Source: Ampelomyces quisqualis (taxonomy: Eukaryota; Ascomycota; Dothideomycetes; Pleosporales; Phaeosphaeriaceae). Taken from it: a stretch of 64,000 nucleotides of DNA. Shown piece after piece: positions 19,607 through 31,371 of this stretch. The notes under the pieces were generated by a model, which did not search any database, was not told the origin of the DNA, and saw only the letters and a list, made by a program, of their open reading frames with translations. How positions within the stretch are numbered: the first letter of the stretch is position 1; the number at the start of each line of letters is the position of its first letter. The position numbers and the translations under genes are program-made. The stretch spans positions 2,294,001 through 2,358,000 of the forward strand of contig JAGTXZ010000020.1 of the NCBI GenBank assembly GCA_018398575.1, given 5' to 3'.

Positions 19607-21717
19607 ATGCCCGTTTCGCACATTGGTCTCACGGTGTCGCATCTTCCATCTTCATCGTCTTTCTTTCTCTCTGCTCTGCAGCCCCTTGGATATCGATACA
19701 TCGGCCAATCAGGAAACCAAGTTGGCTTTGGAATTCGCGACGCCGACTTCTTTCTCTGCCAAGAGACGCCGGGGTAAGCAAGTCGGAGCATCCATACTCA
19801 CGTACACCGCAATTGACTGTGCATAGCGTAAAGGCCGGTGCTGCCCACATCGCTTTCACCGCCCCTAGTCGGACGGCTGTTCGGGACTTCTATTCTGCGG
19901 CGCTGACCGCAGGTGGCCGCCCCAACGGTGCCCCTGCTACACGATGCGACGATGAAGACCACTTCAACGCTGCGGTGCTAGACCTGGATGGAAACAGCAT
20001 CGAAGTTGTCTTTAGAAACAGGCCCGATGTCATGCACGATGGGACTGTTATCGAACATTCCAGAGTCATCACATGGCAAAGAAGTGTCTACGAAAGCTAC
20101 CAAGACGACAGAAGTGTCGTCAGTGCCCGGACGTCTGCTTCCAAAGCTGCACCATCTGAAGTCGCTCCCCAAGCCGCATCGGTAGTGTCGAAAGCACCCA
20201 CTGTGGCCAGGAGTATTTCCGAACCCATCGCCGTTCCGCAGGCGACGCCCGCTTCGGATGCAGGCGATGGAGCCGCAAAGAAGATCATTGGGACGCTTTT
20301 GGGCGCGGCAGCGGGTGCCGCCGTTGCTTATGCAATGGTGAGAAGCGAGCAAGATAGCGCGAAGAAAGAGACGGATTTCAACGCTTTCCTGGATGCGAAG
20401 AACATGGTGAAGGCTGCTGCGGATCACTTCGCGGGGACCTCATTGCAACCTAGGCTACCCATGCAAGACCCACAACCCGCCAACGAGACGGCTCCAGAGT
20501 CAGTACACCGCAACATGGACGCACCGTCCTACCATTCGGCTACACCGCCGCAACCACGTAGTGTTGCTCCGCTACAGATCGACGCTCAGTCGTATCACTC
20601 GTCCACACCGCCGCAGCCTCGCAGTGTCCATGCTCCTCGACAAATCGAGCCGGCGCCGACTTACTATTCGGCATCGCTGTTCTCCAAGGCTCAGCCTGCA
20701 AAGCATCTTGCGCTCGACTATGTCCCGGCGGCGTCGGTCGCACCGTCACAGGCGCGGTCGAGACACACGGTCGCGCGATCGGTCACGAGTCCTGAACTGA
20801 GGACCATCGAGCAGGTACGCAGTGTGGCACGTAGCGAGGCACGCAGTTCAGCTTCAACTGCAAAGCCTCACAGCGTGGTATCGCGGGCTCGCAGCATCGC
20901 GCATAGTGCCGCCCCTAGCACCCTCATCTCATCCTTTGTGCCTGATCATGAGCCACGCCGGGTCAGCGAGGGTAGCGTTCACTCGCATCACTCGAGCCGA
21001 TCCAAGGCGAGATCATCGCACACCGAGTCTTCAAGACATACTTCGCGCTCCAAGCATAGTCGAAGTCACAACACCGAAGCGATCGAATCATCTCCCTCAC
21101 CTCCTCCCCCATCATCCAAGGCCCCATCTAAAGCCCCTTCGCGAGCAGCTTCAATCGTAAGCAGCATCCTAGGCCGCGACAACAAGTCCTCCGCTAGCAA
21201 AAACAACGACTTCATCGACGACCTTGACATCGAAGAGCTCACCGAAGACGACATGGACACCGTCGTGCCCAGCGACTCCATTTCGCAAATCGGCTCTTCG
21301 CACCGCTCACACCGCTCTCACCGCAGCAAAAAACATTCCGACCGCGATGGCTCCACCATCAGCAAACACTCCTCTTCGTCCCGCCGCTCCCACCGCTCCC
21401 AAAAGTCGCGCGACGACGCAAACGACGACGACGCTTCCACGCACTCGTCGGAAAGTAAATCTCGTCGTCGCCATCATCGCCCATCGGTCGTGTCTGAGCC
21501 CAGCGAGACTAGCACCGTCAAGCCGATCAAGAGTAAAAGTCGCAAAGACTCGGTTACGCACACGCAGTACGACGGCTTGTTTGATGAGGTCAAGTATGGG
21601 GCTGGGGGTGTGGCGGTGAGGGGCATCACGCCTAGTATGATTAGTGCTTCTAGGAAGAATGATACGAGGACGGTGGTGAGGCACGATATGGCGCAGAAGG
21701 CCAGGGTGTTTGAGTAA
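19607..21717 (+). CDS. VOC/glyoxalase-domain protein with long Ser/Arg-rich disordered tail
   Basis: Two exons, 19607-19773 and 19827-21717; 685 residues. The first about 135 residues form a vicinal-oxygen-chelate domain: MPVSHIGLTVSHLPSSSSFF, GYRYIGQSGNQVGFGI, AHIAFTAPSRTAVRDFYSAAL, and AVLDLDGNSIEVVFRN with the metal-ligand-type Glu. Family knowledge: VOC proteins include glyoxalase I, dioxygenases and antibiotic-binding proteins. The remaining about 550 residues are low complexity: a hydrophobic Gly/Ala segment (GTLLGAAAGAAVAYAMV, a glycine-zipper or membrane helix), two related SYHSxTPPQPRSV blocks, then Ser/Arg/His-rich RS-type runs, an acidic stretch (DFIDDLDIEELTEDDMD) and a conserved-looking end. 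The start is fixed by the VOC domain running through exon 1; the alternative 19585 start would lack it. Substrate unknown. Confidence 0.75.
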
Positions 21718-21920
21718 GTAGCATGCTCTTTTGTTCGGGCAGTGTGGTGGGTAGACATGGATGATGGGTGGGTGGTATCAGCATTTCTTGTCGGCGCTGG
21801 AGTTGGTTTTGCATGCATCCTAGAACCACACTTATGCTTGAACGATATTTGTATGACTAGTATATGACCGCAATGAAAAAATGCGATGTAGAGGGTGTTA
21901 TCCATCTCGCCTCTCTTCCA

Positions 21921-22472
21921 TCAACACCCAGTCCCAGCCATCGCTTCGTCAACCCAAACCTTCGAGCCCTCGGGTCCAGTCGCATCGCTCACGATAACGA
22001 TGGACATCGAGTGCTTGTCCCCGCCAACCCTGACATCCCCACCGACCTTGGCCCACCCATTCGTCCCCAAATACACGGCCTGTCCACACGTAACCTCATC
22101 CATAAACACCTCGACCCTCGTACTCCCCACGTTACCCGGGCGATTACTCGCGACCCATGCCACGCACTCGACCGAGCTGCCTGCCGGAATCGAAATATCC
22201 GACTGCGAGAGTGTGAGCGTGGTGTGCGAGACGGTAGCGTTGGACTGCGCAAAGTAGAAGTTTGGACCCGAGTGGCCGCCCTCGGCGGATGTGTAGATGC
22301 CGCGTTGGAGCCAGGAGCCGAGGGCGATGTCGAGCCAGGGGGCGAGGTCGGATTCGAAAGAGGGGTTCTGGAGGGCGTTCGTGCAGCGCTTTTGGGGGTG
22401 AGGAGGCGTTGATGGGAGCGCGTTGAGGGTGGGGAGCATGGTGAGGAGCCAGAGGAAGAGGGTGGCCAACAT
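21921..22472 (-). CDS. Secreted protein with CBM/galactose-binding-like fold, possible effector
   Basis: Intronless, 183 residues. Residues 1-19 form a signal peptide (MLATLFLWLLTMLPTLNALP). A dibasic KR at about 28-29 (HPQKR before CTNALQNPSFE) resembles a Kex2 cleavage site. The mature part starts with NPSFESDLAPW, the usual opening of CenC-type carbohydrate-binding modules and related jelly-roll domains in fungal secreted proteins. Four cysteines remain in the mature chain, including the last residue, allowing two disulfides. There are N-glycosylation sequons such as NAT. Ligand and function are not known; small size, secretion and cysteines would qualify it as an effector candidate, but cell-wall or adhesion roles are equally possible. 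Confidence 0.72.
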   Translation of the reverse strand: MLATLFLWLLTMLPTLNALPSTPPHPQKRCTNALQNPSFESDLAPWLDIALGSWLQRGIYTSAEGGHSGPNFYFAQSNATVSHTTLTLSQSDISIPAGSSVECVAWVASNRPGNVGSTRVEVFMDEVTCGQAVYLGTNGWAKVGGDVRVGGDKHSMSIVIVSDATGPEGSKVWVDEAMAGTGC

Positions 22473-24713
22473 CGTGGTGGGCTGGATTGCTGGATTGGTT
22501 GTAGGATGTGTCTTTTTTCACGATCGCTCGAGGATTTTGATCGTGTTGTGGAGGTAAACACGAAGAAGTCAGGGGATCTCAGGTGTGCCCTGAGTAGATG
22601 GAAGGACCTGGTAAAGACACTCGGTGAAGTAATAGGTATGAAGTAGGCCACAAGGTAAATGGAATTTGACTTCGCCAGGTAGGTCTTGAAGTAGGTAGAC
22701 CGTGAAATAGTCGTGGATGTTGAGCTGATACTGCAATCTGACAAGGCCCTCGTGATGCTCAGGGTCTCAACTGGTAAGACTGCTAACGATCCAACAAGGA
22801 ATTCGTGCCAAATGTGCGATCCAGCTGATACTAACCTGCTCTTTCTCAAAGTCCCAAGAGTGATGGAGTCGATATGTACCAAGGTTGGTCCCAAGTCCTA
22901 GATTCTAGGCGAATCCATAAGTCCCATTGTGCGATGCTGTGTGGTGCCCTTGCGCAATAGCAACAGAAAGCGCATTAGCAGACCAGCCAACGACAAAGAC
23001 GCAGCGAAGACGTGTATCCCAATACCTCCTTTGACAAGCGGTTACACAAACACAACAGCGCACACTCCATCGTGCGACCTTGTTCTCATATCAACGTTCT
23101 AGCTCGCCCACGAAGCCAGAGCCAAAGGAGCAAAACGGCCGAGACCATTTGCCTCTTCATCAGCAGGCGCATTCGCGCCACTGCCAACATATCGTCGCAG
23201 CTACACCAGTACATTCTTGGCAGTGTTGCGCCTCATACTATCTGTTGGTTGTCAGACAAATGGGAGGCCGTGGTCCGGAGTTCAACAAGCGAGATTTGCG
23301 GAGCCGTGCCGGTGTTGCTCGGCACCAGTGAACGTGCAAGATGGGGTCTGGCGGAGAAGTACGCCAAGTCACAGCTGCAAAGGGGACTGGTTTGTGTCGG
23401 AGATATAAGTGTCTCAGGGCACGCATTCGTGGGACGTTATTGGAGAGGCTGGAGGTTCTTCGAGGCATGCTCCGTGCCAAAGGGATGAGTATGTTGTACG
23501 CGTCGGCGGACACGACGGAGTCGCGACGTCCATACGAATGGCGAGATACTACTGGTGAAAGCCATTGACGGCATACATGTTTTCTAACAGCTGTGATCAC
23601 CTGTAGACGTTTGTAGTTAGCTGAAGGCGCGCCTGCGGTGGCGTGTGCCTGGGCTTGGTCCTGACTTCTTCCGTCTCGTCGTCTTCGACCGCCATGCATC
23701 TCACTTTAGCTGCGAGATACGTACAAACATCAGTAAGCCTGCCCCTACTTCTCTTCCAATCAACCCCTGGATAGTCCCCCTTTCCTCACTCCAAAGATGC
23801 TTCGGGTGTCACAAGCCGCTGGCCCGCTGTTCGTGAACATGGGCGTCCAAACACAGAACATGCTCGCCTACCTATGCCATGAAGATGCCGACGCAAGCAA
23901 GCGAGCTAAGTGATCCACGTCCATGCAAGAGCAGTGTTTCGAGTCTGCCATTACCAACGTTCTCGTCTGGGGTCCACGCGCAGCAGAGCGTGTCTTGTTG
24001 TAGTATCAACACGATTCGACGATTGAGAAAGGCAAATGGACAATGACGTGCTGAAACGAACATGTGAAAAACCATGAGCTGTGCGAAAATGATTTCCGTT
24101 GGTGAACGAGGAATTTCACAACCCTACGGAGTCCCAGTCATCCCTCCAGGCGAACGTCAAGCAACCCCGTATCTACTCAAATCACCCACGAACCCGCTGA
24201 CGGCCGGCTCCCTCGCTACCGCGTACAATTCTACTTGACCGACCAGGGGAGCCATAAGACACTGGCCCCCTGCGCATAGATTTCGACAACCTTTGTAGAA
24301 TTCTTCTGCGACTATGTAGCCGGAACTTTGTGCATGAAGCGCGGATCCATCCGCGCTTGAAAGTGACTACGTACCTACCGTAGTCTTGGAGTACTCGGGT
24401 CTAACAGCGACGTCGTCGTTATTGCAAGCAACAAGCCCGTGCGAAAACTGCTGTAACTTTTCAAGTTCGACTCGATCGCCCCGCCGTACCCCTTCCTTCA
24501 TTTGCACTGTGTTATTTGATCAGCCTGGGGTGTCTGAGTCGGTATTTGGACTCACTGGGTACCCAACTTTCGCATCTGGACCTCGCGTGGCGGTTCCGTG
24601 GAGATATCGATCATTTCGTTCTTGTCTGTTCCTTTTTGTCGTTCGTTTCTACATGGCTCTGGTAGCATTTCCAACCCTCTTTGTGCATTGGCTGTCGTTT
24701 ACGTGGTGTGAGA
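22473..24713. other. Large gene-poor intergenic region
   Basis: 2.2 kb between the divergently oriented secreted-protein gene (-) and the rhodopsin-domain gene (+). Two frames of about 155 codons overlap on opposite strands (23012-23488 plus, 23238-23699 minus); neither has a domain, signal peptide or matching splice context, and mutual overlap argues that at most one is real. No tRNA (no acceptor-stem/T-loop combination), repeat or mobile element recognised. Confidence 0.4.
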
Positions 24714-25953
24714 ATGACGGGAGCAGGAATACATTTGCCTGCTTTCCTGGCAGAAGACACAAGCTCTTCGATCATCGCGACGTCCTCGGTGATGATTGTT
24801 CTGTGCACCGTGTTTATGGGGCTGAGGTATTACGCACGGTATCTTACGAGTACGTCGTTTAGTACTCAGGATTTGATTGTACCGTTCGCGTGGCTTGCGG
24901 AGATGGGCTTGTGTGTTAATGGTATCAGTAAGGCACACGCTTCTTCATTGTGTCTTTAGCATGTTACTAAGTTCGTTGCAGTGATGGTGAAAGTCGCATA
25001 CACAGGCCGACATATGGCATACGTTGTCACAGTGGACCCAAATAAGATGACAGAGCATTTCAAAGGCGTCATGATCTCCGAGATCCTCCATCCCGCAGCC
25101 GTCGCCTTTCCGAAACTGCTTGTCGTCCTGTTGTACCTGCCCATTCTGACGAATAAGTACGAGCGCATCGTGGCAAAGGTTCTCATGGCGCTTATCAGCG
25201 CAACATGGTTCTCGTACACAGTCGCCGCAATGTTCCAATGCCAGCCCTTCTCTTTCCACTGGGACAAAACCGCCGCCAACGGGAAATGCTTCAACGTGCA
25301 AGTATACGCCAACAGCTCCAGCGTGCCAAACATTATCACAGACGTAGCCGTCCTCGTCCTCCCCCTGCGAACCGTATGGGATCTAAACCTCAGCGTCGGC
25401 CGTCGCATAGGGCTCCTCATCATCTTTCTTACCGGCAGCATGTACATCTCTCCCACTCTTCTTTCTCGAGCCATCACTAACCGACCATTGCAGAGGCACC
25501 ATAGGATCCATAATCCGCACCATTGTCTTCGCCCGCACCCTCGCCGCAGCAGGGCCCCTAGTAGACAGCACATGGAACCACGTCGCCCTCGTGAACTGGA
25601 CTACCATCGAGCCAGGAATCTACTTCCTCTCCGCCTGCTCACTTTCCTTCAGGCCCTTGTTCTGCATGCTTGCTGAAACACTGCACCTTCAGGCGTTCAT
25701 CACACATTCGAAATCGACCTTTCGGCCAGGCAAGTCGAGCCACACCACCAAGCATGCGACGCAGAATGATGTCGCGTTGAAAAGTATGTCTGGCGCGCCG
25801 GCGGGGAGGTTTTATCGGTTGAGTGAGGAGGGAGAGAGGAGTGGGGTGAGCAAGAGGATGGAAGTGCTGGTTACCACGGCGGTGGATGTGGAGTGGGACG
25901 ACGAGGATTGGAGGGCAAGTGAGGAGACGAGAGTGGGTCGTGTAGAGACATAA
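24714..25953 (+). CDS. Fungal rhodopsin-domain (PTH11-like) integral membrane protein
   Basis: Three exons: 24714-24927, 24982-25441, 25494-25953; 377 residues. Seven hydrophobic segments and the family hallmarks: a TM2 start ending GLRYYAR, the FPKLLVVLLYLPIL helix, TVAAMFQCQPFSFHWDK, a C..NVQVYANSSSVPNIITDVAVLVLPLRTVWDL stretch, RRIGLLIIFLTGSIGTIGSIIRTI and WTTIEPGIYFLSACSLSFRPLF. This is the fungal rhodopsin domain family that includes PTH11-related receptors, here without a CFEM domain. Family knowledge: several members are putative GPCR-like sensors of surfaces or chemicals; most are uncharacterised. The C-terminal about 100 residues are a cytoplasmic, charged tail. An upstream in-frame start at 24681 is possible. 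Located in the accessory part of the window. Confidence 0.85.
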
Positions 25954-26392
25954 TGAGCGCATCACAATCTAGACAACTAAATATCTGCAAAACAAAATAT
26001 TTGCACCTAAAGGGGAAACTCCGATGTGGGCTGAACATGTAAGTTCCGCTCAGATCGTGGGACGCGTAAGCGGTAAAGGAATTGATTCGGGCGATCATAT
26101 TGTGGTATGATCTGGAAGACTGTAGTATGTATATATGAGTGCACGCAAAGGCGCACCGCCACGTTAGCTCTGTGTCAACTGCTTGTCTGGCTTCTAGCAC
26201 GGCCATCACTGCTCAGCTGGGTATATCATGAAGATGAAGAGCTTCTTGCCCTATGCAGGGATCCACTGGCACAACTGCCAAAGTGTGCCACCCCTAAATG
26301 CTAAACCATTCCCAACGCCGGTGGTGGACTTTTGTCTCTTGTGGTTTCGTAGACCATCATATCGTATCGTCCATGCTCTATGCACATTGCAC
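25954..26392. other. Convergent intergenic region
   Basis: 439 bp between the converging rhodopsin-domain gene and eIF3k. Should carry two 3' UTRs. No gene, repeat or RNA gene seen. Confidence 0.4.
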
Positions 26393-27390
26393 TCATGCAG
26401 GCTGTTCGTAAGCCCTCTTGATGACCCTTGAAAATTCTGCACCTTTTGTTAGCATGACCTCGTCAAAGGATGGAATCTGCACGGTAGACTTACGGTCGAA
26501 TTTGACGTTCTCCCTCACAACGGTGCCCTTCGCCTCGTTGTCCTTGTTCATAGGCACCTTGATCTTGGCGCCGTCAATGGTCCATCCGCATACACTGCCA
26601 ACGAAGTGCTCAAAGTCGCTGCCGTCCAAGTTCAACCACGACTCCAAAATGCTCCTGTCAACCTCGCGCACAGCCTGGCTGACCGTAGCCGCGATCCGGA
26701 CGCGCATCAACTCCTCGAAACCCGACACGTCGGCGATCAAGTCGGCGTACAGGTCGTCCGAGTCGAGGATAGACCAGAAGGTGGCGTAGTCGGCACCCTC
26801 GAGCAGATTCCTGAGCTCGTTGAGCTTCTGGACAGCTTCGGAGAGCGGCGCGTCGCCGGCAGCTGGGTTGTGCGCGGAGGAGTTGAGGGGCGCGAGGAGA
26901 TGGCTGGGCAGGAGTGAGAGGCCGAGGGAGAAGTCCGGGCTGGGGAACATGGTGAGGGCCTTGACGAGGATGTTGGTCACGGTCTCATCGCGAGATAGGT
27001 GCGGGTTGAACTGGTATCTGCGACACCGTTGTCAGTATTGGAGTCGCCGCCAGCAATACAACAAGCGGTGGACGTGAGCAGCTTTCAGATAGAGCTAATA
27101 ATTCAACTTCAGTGGGCGGAGTGATTCAAGCCCCAATCCCTCGGGTAATAGGAAACGTTGTGGTTACTTGTTCATCATGCAAGCAAGGACGAGGAAGGAG
27201 TAGCAAGGCGACTGACGTACAGTTTCAGTAAGGCGAGGTTGGCGTAGCAGTCGTAGGTCTGGCTCTCGCATTGCTGCATGACATAGTCCTGGAAGACGCC
27301 CGTCGTCTCGGGGTTGTAGCGGTCGAGGCCATCGAGGATTTGCTGGATGTGGTCGGGCCGCTCGGGCGCGAAGTCGTAGGCTGCTCCCAT
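26393..27390 (-). CDS. Translation initiation factor eIF3 subunit K
   Basis: Three exons on the minus strand: 27390-27221, 27017-26494, 26436-26393; 245 residues. Begins MGAAYDFAPERPDHIQQILD followed by GLDRYNPETTGVFQDYVMQQC and DCYANLALLKLYQFNPHL, then VTNILVKALTMFPSPDFSLGLSLLP. The winged-helix end has FEHFVGSVCGWTIDG and VKFDQFSRVIKRAYEQPA. These are the conserved blocks of eIF3k (PCI/HAM fold). Family knowledge: eIF3k is a non-essential peripheral subunit of eIF3 that pairs with eIF3l at the mRNA-exit side. The first intron (203 nt) is unusually long for this window. The last exon has only 44 nt; the acceptor GTGCAG rather than the nearer AAAAG restores the family ending. Confidence 0.92.
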
Positions 27391-27645
27391 GGTGGTTGTG
27401 GATGCGCGGGGCGTCTGCGGTGCTGGAAGCTTCGTCAATTTGAGCGCACAGTGCGGGCGGGCGCGAGGCACGAGCCACCTTCTCTGCACCGCCACAGCTA
27501 ACAGCCACGCCATGTTGCAGACGACCGAAACCGATCCAAAAGTCACTTGTGAACAACGACAGATCGCAACCATCCAAGTTAACATGCCTTGACTACTGCG
27601 CGGGGTCATAACAATCGATGTATGGTTGGTGTAAACATGCCGCCG

Positions 27646-30600
27646 CTAAAACCCAAACTTGCTCTTCATCGCCCCCATCACCAGTCCTCTCTTCTGCTTA
27701 CCAACAAACTTGTTCACGTCGTCCGCCCATCCCGCACTATTTTGAGACAAGTTGTCCATGCCTTCGCTCACCGCATTCAGCTTTTCTGTTCTCTCATTGA
27801 ACTGGCGCGATGCCCAAGCGCCCCAGCCCTCGTTTGCTTGAGTTGGGCTCGTTGGGTAAGATGGATATGTAGGATTGGAAGAGGAAGAGGCGCCGGCGTT
27901 CGCACGAGCGGTAGAGCGCCGGGTTTGTTCTGCTTCGGATCGGGCTTGCGCCATCATGCGTTTGGAAAGTGGGCGATCTGGTCCGCCAACTGTGGGAACG
28001 GTTAGTGCTATGTCATTACGATGGCACAAATATCAATCCTGATATATGAGCAGTGGTGTCGAAGATCAGTCAGACTTACTCAGGAGATCCATATCTGCAG
28101 GCGTTACGTGCTGTGTGCCTGATATCCACTGTACGTTACTAATGGTGGGACGTGGAGGAATCAACAGCTCAGGATTCATCAGCATGTCCTTGGTCCGATC
28201 CCTTCAGCCCATGTTAGCTGCTTCTTTTGAGGGGTTTACGCCGACTTACAGCTGTACACCGTGCCCAAAAACATTGATCAGCGTCAGTTCTGCAGGGCCC
28301 TTCCACCCCAGAATATCGCCTGTGCTTGTGATAATCGCCTCGGAGAAAAGTTGTACATCGAGCACATCGCTGACCTTCACGGATCCGATCTCTTTTAGGG
28401 CTGGCAAGGAGTATGCTCTTGCATATCCATCTCCATACAGCCCAAGCATGGCGTATCCAACATCTTCGTATCGTACAATGGCGGCTGCATCACATAAGAA
28501 ATTATCGAATGTCCTGTGGGCACCTTTGCTTGCCGCGGGCTTGAATATTTTCACCCCTGATGCAGTCACTGCCAGCAGAACGCCGTTGATTTTCAAGCCA
28601 GTGCGAAGGTTTCCAACGGCAGACTGGGAGGCATATGATGGCCCTCCAGTCTCCACATGAATAGGACAAAGTCGGATGACTCTATCATCCAAGGCGCAGA
28701 CACCAGCGAGTTTCGCTGCATATCGTCCGCCAGCTTCGGGCAGGAGTTTGAAGGTAGCAAGGTGACCCAGGTTTGTGCCCACGTGTACCGCAATACTAGA
28801 GAACTCGTCGCCATCAAGTGTCATTACACTGAACTCGATGCAGGTAGGCCATTCCGATTTCGATGTTGTTGTGCTAGAGCTTCTTCGGAAGCTCCCGCGC
28901 TTTTCAGGCTTAACAAAGTCGTCCATCGAACCTTTGTAGATAATGGCTGGTCCTCGAAGGTCGATGATCGCCAAACTACCACCCTCAAAACCGGCCGCTA
29001 CAAAGCCCACGTCCGACTGTTTCAGTGCGGTCACCGGACCATTGCCCTCGTCTAGTAATGTAAATGGTAACAATCCTTCTTTGAGACTCGCCTCGGCTCT
29101 GTGCGTGATGTTTGTGAGTTCTTTAGGTGTGTTATCTCCCGGTGGAAACTCCTCTCCCGGATATTTGTTGGTGTTCCATCTGAATACAGCAACTTCGCCA
29201 GACTTGAGCCCAACAGACAGCTCAGAAGCGGCGCCCGCAAAAGAGGTTTTCGCGATTTCCACATTCTCCTGTCGCCCAACCGCTCGTGCTACGTCTACCT
29301 GTAGTAGTGTATCATTCTCAATCTCATCCGCATGTCCTGCGTCCCAGAGTCTTACAGTTCCGTCTGCATGTGCAGTCTGGACGACGTTGCGATCTTCGAA
29401 CCGCTTCATTGGATTTACAGCGCCTGCGCCACCGTGGAGGAATTTCGGGCCATGGGACCGCTTCTCCGTCATGCCGAGCCACTTAGTCCGCTCCACGGGC
29501 GAGAGGTTCACGTAGTTGATATATGGATGGACCAGAGTCATGGACATATGAAGCTGGTTAGTTGGACAAATGGGCATGCCGCTTGGGAAGGAGAGAGTGA
29601 CAAGCTCTCCCGAGGCGAGCAACGCAATGCTAGCTATGGGGTCGTGACATCCGGCGAAATGAGGCGATGAGCGAGGAATCAGGAAGAGGTTCACGACTTC
29701 TGAGCCGGGTGGGCATGGCAAGATACGTTGCCTCTTCGGGTTCTCGAAGTGGTCTGAAAGTCCCTGCCACGATGTCGTGCTGTAGATAGGGGTGCGGCCT
29801 AGTTCGAACAAAGTCAGACTTTTTGGTGATATGTTGGACGGCTGTCCACCTGCGATGAGTATAGCAGTATCGTCGGGGTCCTGGTTCGCACACCAAGCAA
29901 TCTTAAATATTGGCGACTTCAGCGCAAAGGAGCCTTCGACAGCCCCAGGACTGAAGCTACCAGGTCCGGGCTTGTTGACGTTGGTGTCCTGCAACGTCCT
30001 GGCCTGCACTATTCTACCGTCCTTCGTGTCCCATATCACTATACTGCTGTCTTCATGTCCTGTCAGAACAAAAGTGCCAGTTGGGTGCCAGACAGCCTGG
30101 GTCAGAGGCGGCTCTCTTTCCCTGAAAATCACACTCGGGTCAGAGTCACCACCTGGTGCGCCCTTTGGAAGGACATAGTGGAAAAAGTGAAGGGCTTTGT
30201 TCTGCTTGAAGGAATATATGACCGCGCCGGCATTGTAGCCGATCAGCAGAGATCCAATGTCGCGTGGATGCAGTGCTAATGTCACCACGGATGTTGGTCG
30301 CGACCGAGGAAATTGCGCCCTCCACAAATTCGCTATCTTGAACTGGGTGAGCGATTCCCGATCAAGGTCGTATGCAAGGACCTCTCCGTGTTGTGTACCC
30401 AGGAGCGCGTAGTCGAGGGTCGGATCGGTGTGCAGCGCAGTGATCTTTGCAGGTGGAGAGTGTGCATTGATCAGCTTCTTGGTCTCCAGCGAGAAGACAG
30501 AGAGATCGTTTTTCGAGTCGACACACAACAGCTTTTCTGCACAGAACTGCAGTATCTTGACCGACGCCTGGCGCGGCAGGGGCAGGACTACCTCGACCCT

Positions 30601-30878
30601 GTTCTGGCCAAAGACGTAGATTTGACCATTGCCGAACTTGCTCTCGCTGGTGCCGACAGCTACGAGCGACTGCACGGGGTCGTATGCGACTTGAGTGATC
30701 TTGGAATTTATGCCATAGTTGCGTATCTTTTCAACGTCAGCGCTCTGCACGCGCGAATGTCACCAAAGGCACGTCGGCGGGGTGTACACACATGGTCAAG
30801 CACAAAGAGGTCAGGTCCAAGGCCGGCGGAAAGGTCGTTGGGGATGCCGGCTTGCTTGCCGCGGAGAAGATGCGCCAT
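27646..30878 (-). CDS. SRO7/SRO77 lethal giant larvae homologue
   Basis: Four exons on the minus strand: 30878-30792, 30744-28250, 28201-28080, 27989-27646; 1015 residues. N-terminus MAHLLRGKQAGIPNDLSAGL, then a double WD40 beta-propeller (KITQVAYDPVQSLVAVGTSES, TALHTDPTLDYALLGTQHGEV, LTQAVWHPTGTFVLTGHEDSSIVIWD, VVQTAHADGTVRLWDAGH). The C-terminal tail GPDRPLSKRMMAQARSEAEQ to the end forms an R-SNARE-like coiled coil (WASRQFNERTEKLNAVSEGMDNLSQ) without a membrane anchor, as in tomosyn. Family knowledge: Sro7/Lgl proteins bind Sec9 and Sec4 and promote docking of exocytic vesicles at sites of polarised growth. It follows eIF3k on the same strand with a 255-bp gap. Confidence 0.9.
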
Positions 30879-31371
30879 GGTGTTGTAGTATCATAGCTGT
30901 CAGAGGAACCCAGGGTGCCCAAGGTCGCGTTTGTCGCATACATCTCGGCTTGCACGGCACGTCATTTGTTCAGGGTCCCGACTCCACACTGCGCTACGCG
31001 TCCGCTGGCTGAGGAGCGAACACAACCTCTTGCTTGAAAAAATACCACTACTCTACCTATGGCACGCCTTTGCTACACATTATTGGCTATCTTCAAATCT
31101 ATGATATTGCAAATCGCTCGTGAACAAAGACGCCGCATTGGCCGTCCAAATCATGACGCGGCAAGCGCTTTTACTCGGGACTTCGCTTCAGCCACACAAC
31201 CTAAGTGAACGACAACAAACAAGCTGCGGCATATTCCTGAACAGCCCCAGTAGGAGAGCTTAGGTCGAGCATCGTATCCATCTTCCAATCCTGAAACTTC
31301 GGACTATGTGCTGCTGTATCCAAATAAAGATAGGTAAAATCTTGGTTTTTGGAAATCCCTGCTGCACCAAT
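30879..31371. other. Intergenic region
   Basis: 493 bp between the SRO7-like start and the stop of the next minus-strand gene; presumed SRO7 promoter and upstream 3' UTR. No gene, repeat or RNA gene seen. Confidence 0.4.

Noticed and set aside
23012..23699. Two opposing frames of about 155 codons
   Set aside because: They overlap each other on opposite strands and neither has domain, signal or splice evidence.
24451..24490. Possible tRNA T-loop (AGTTCGACTCGA)
   Set aside because: The flanking bases cannot form the five-pair T stem and no acceptor or anticodon arm fits.
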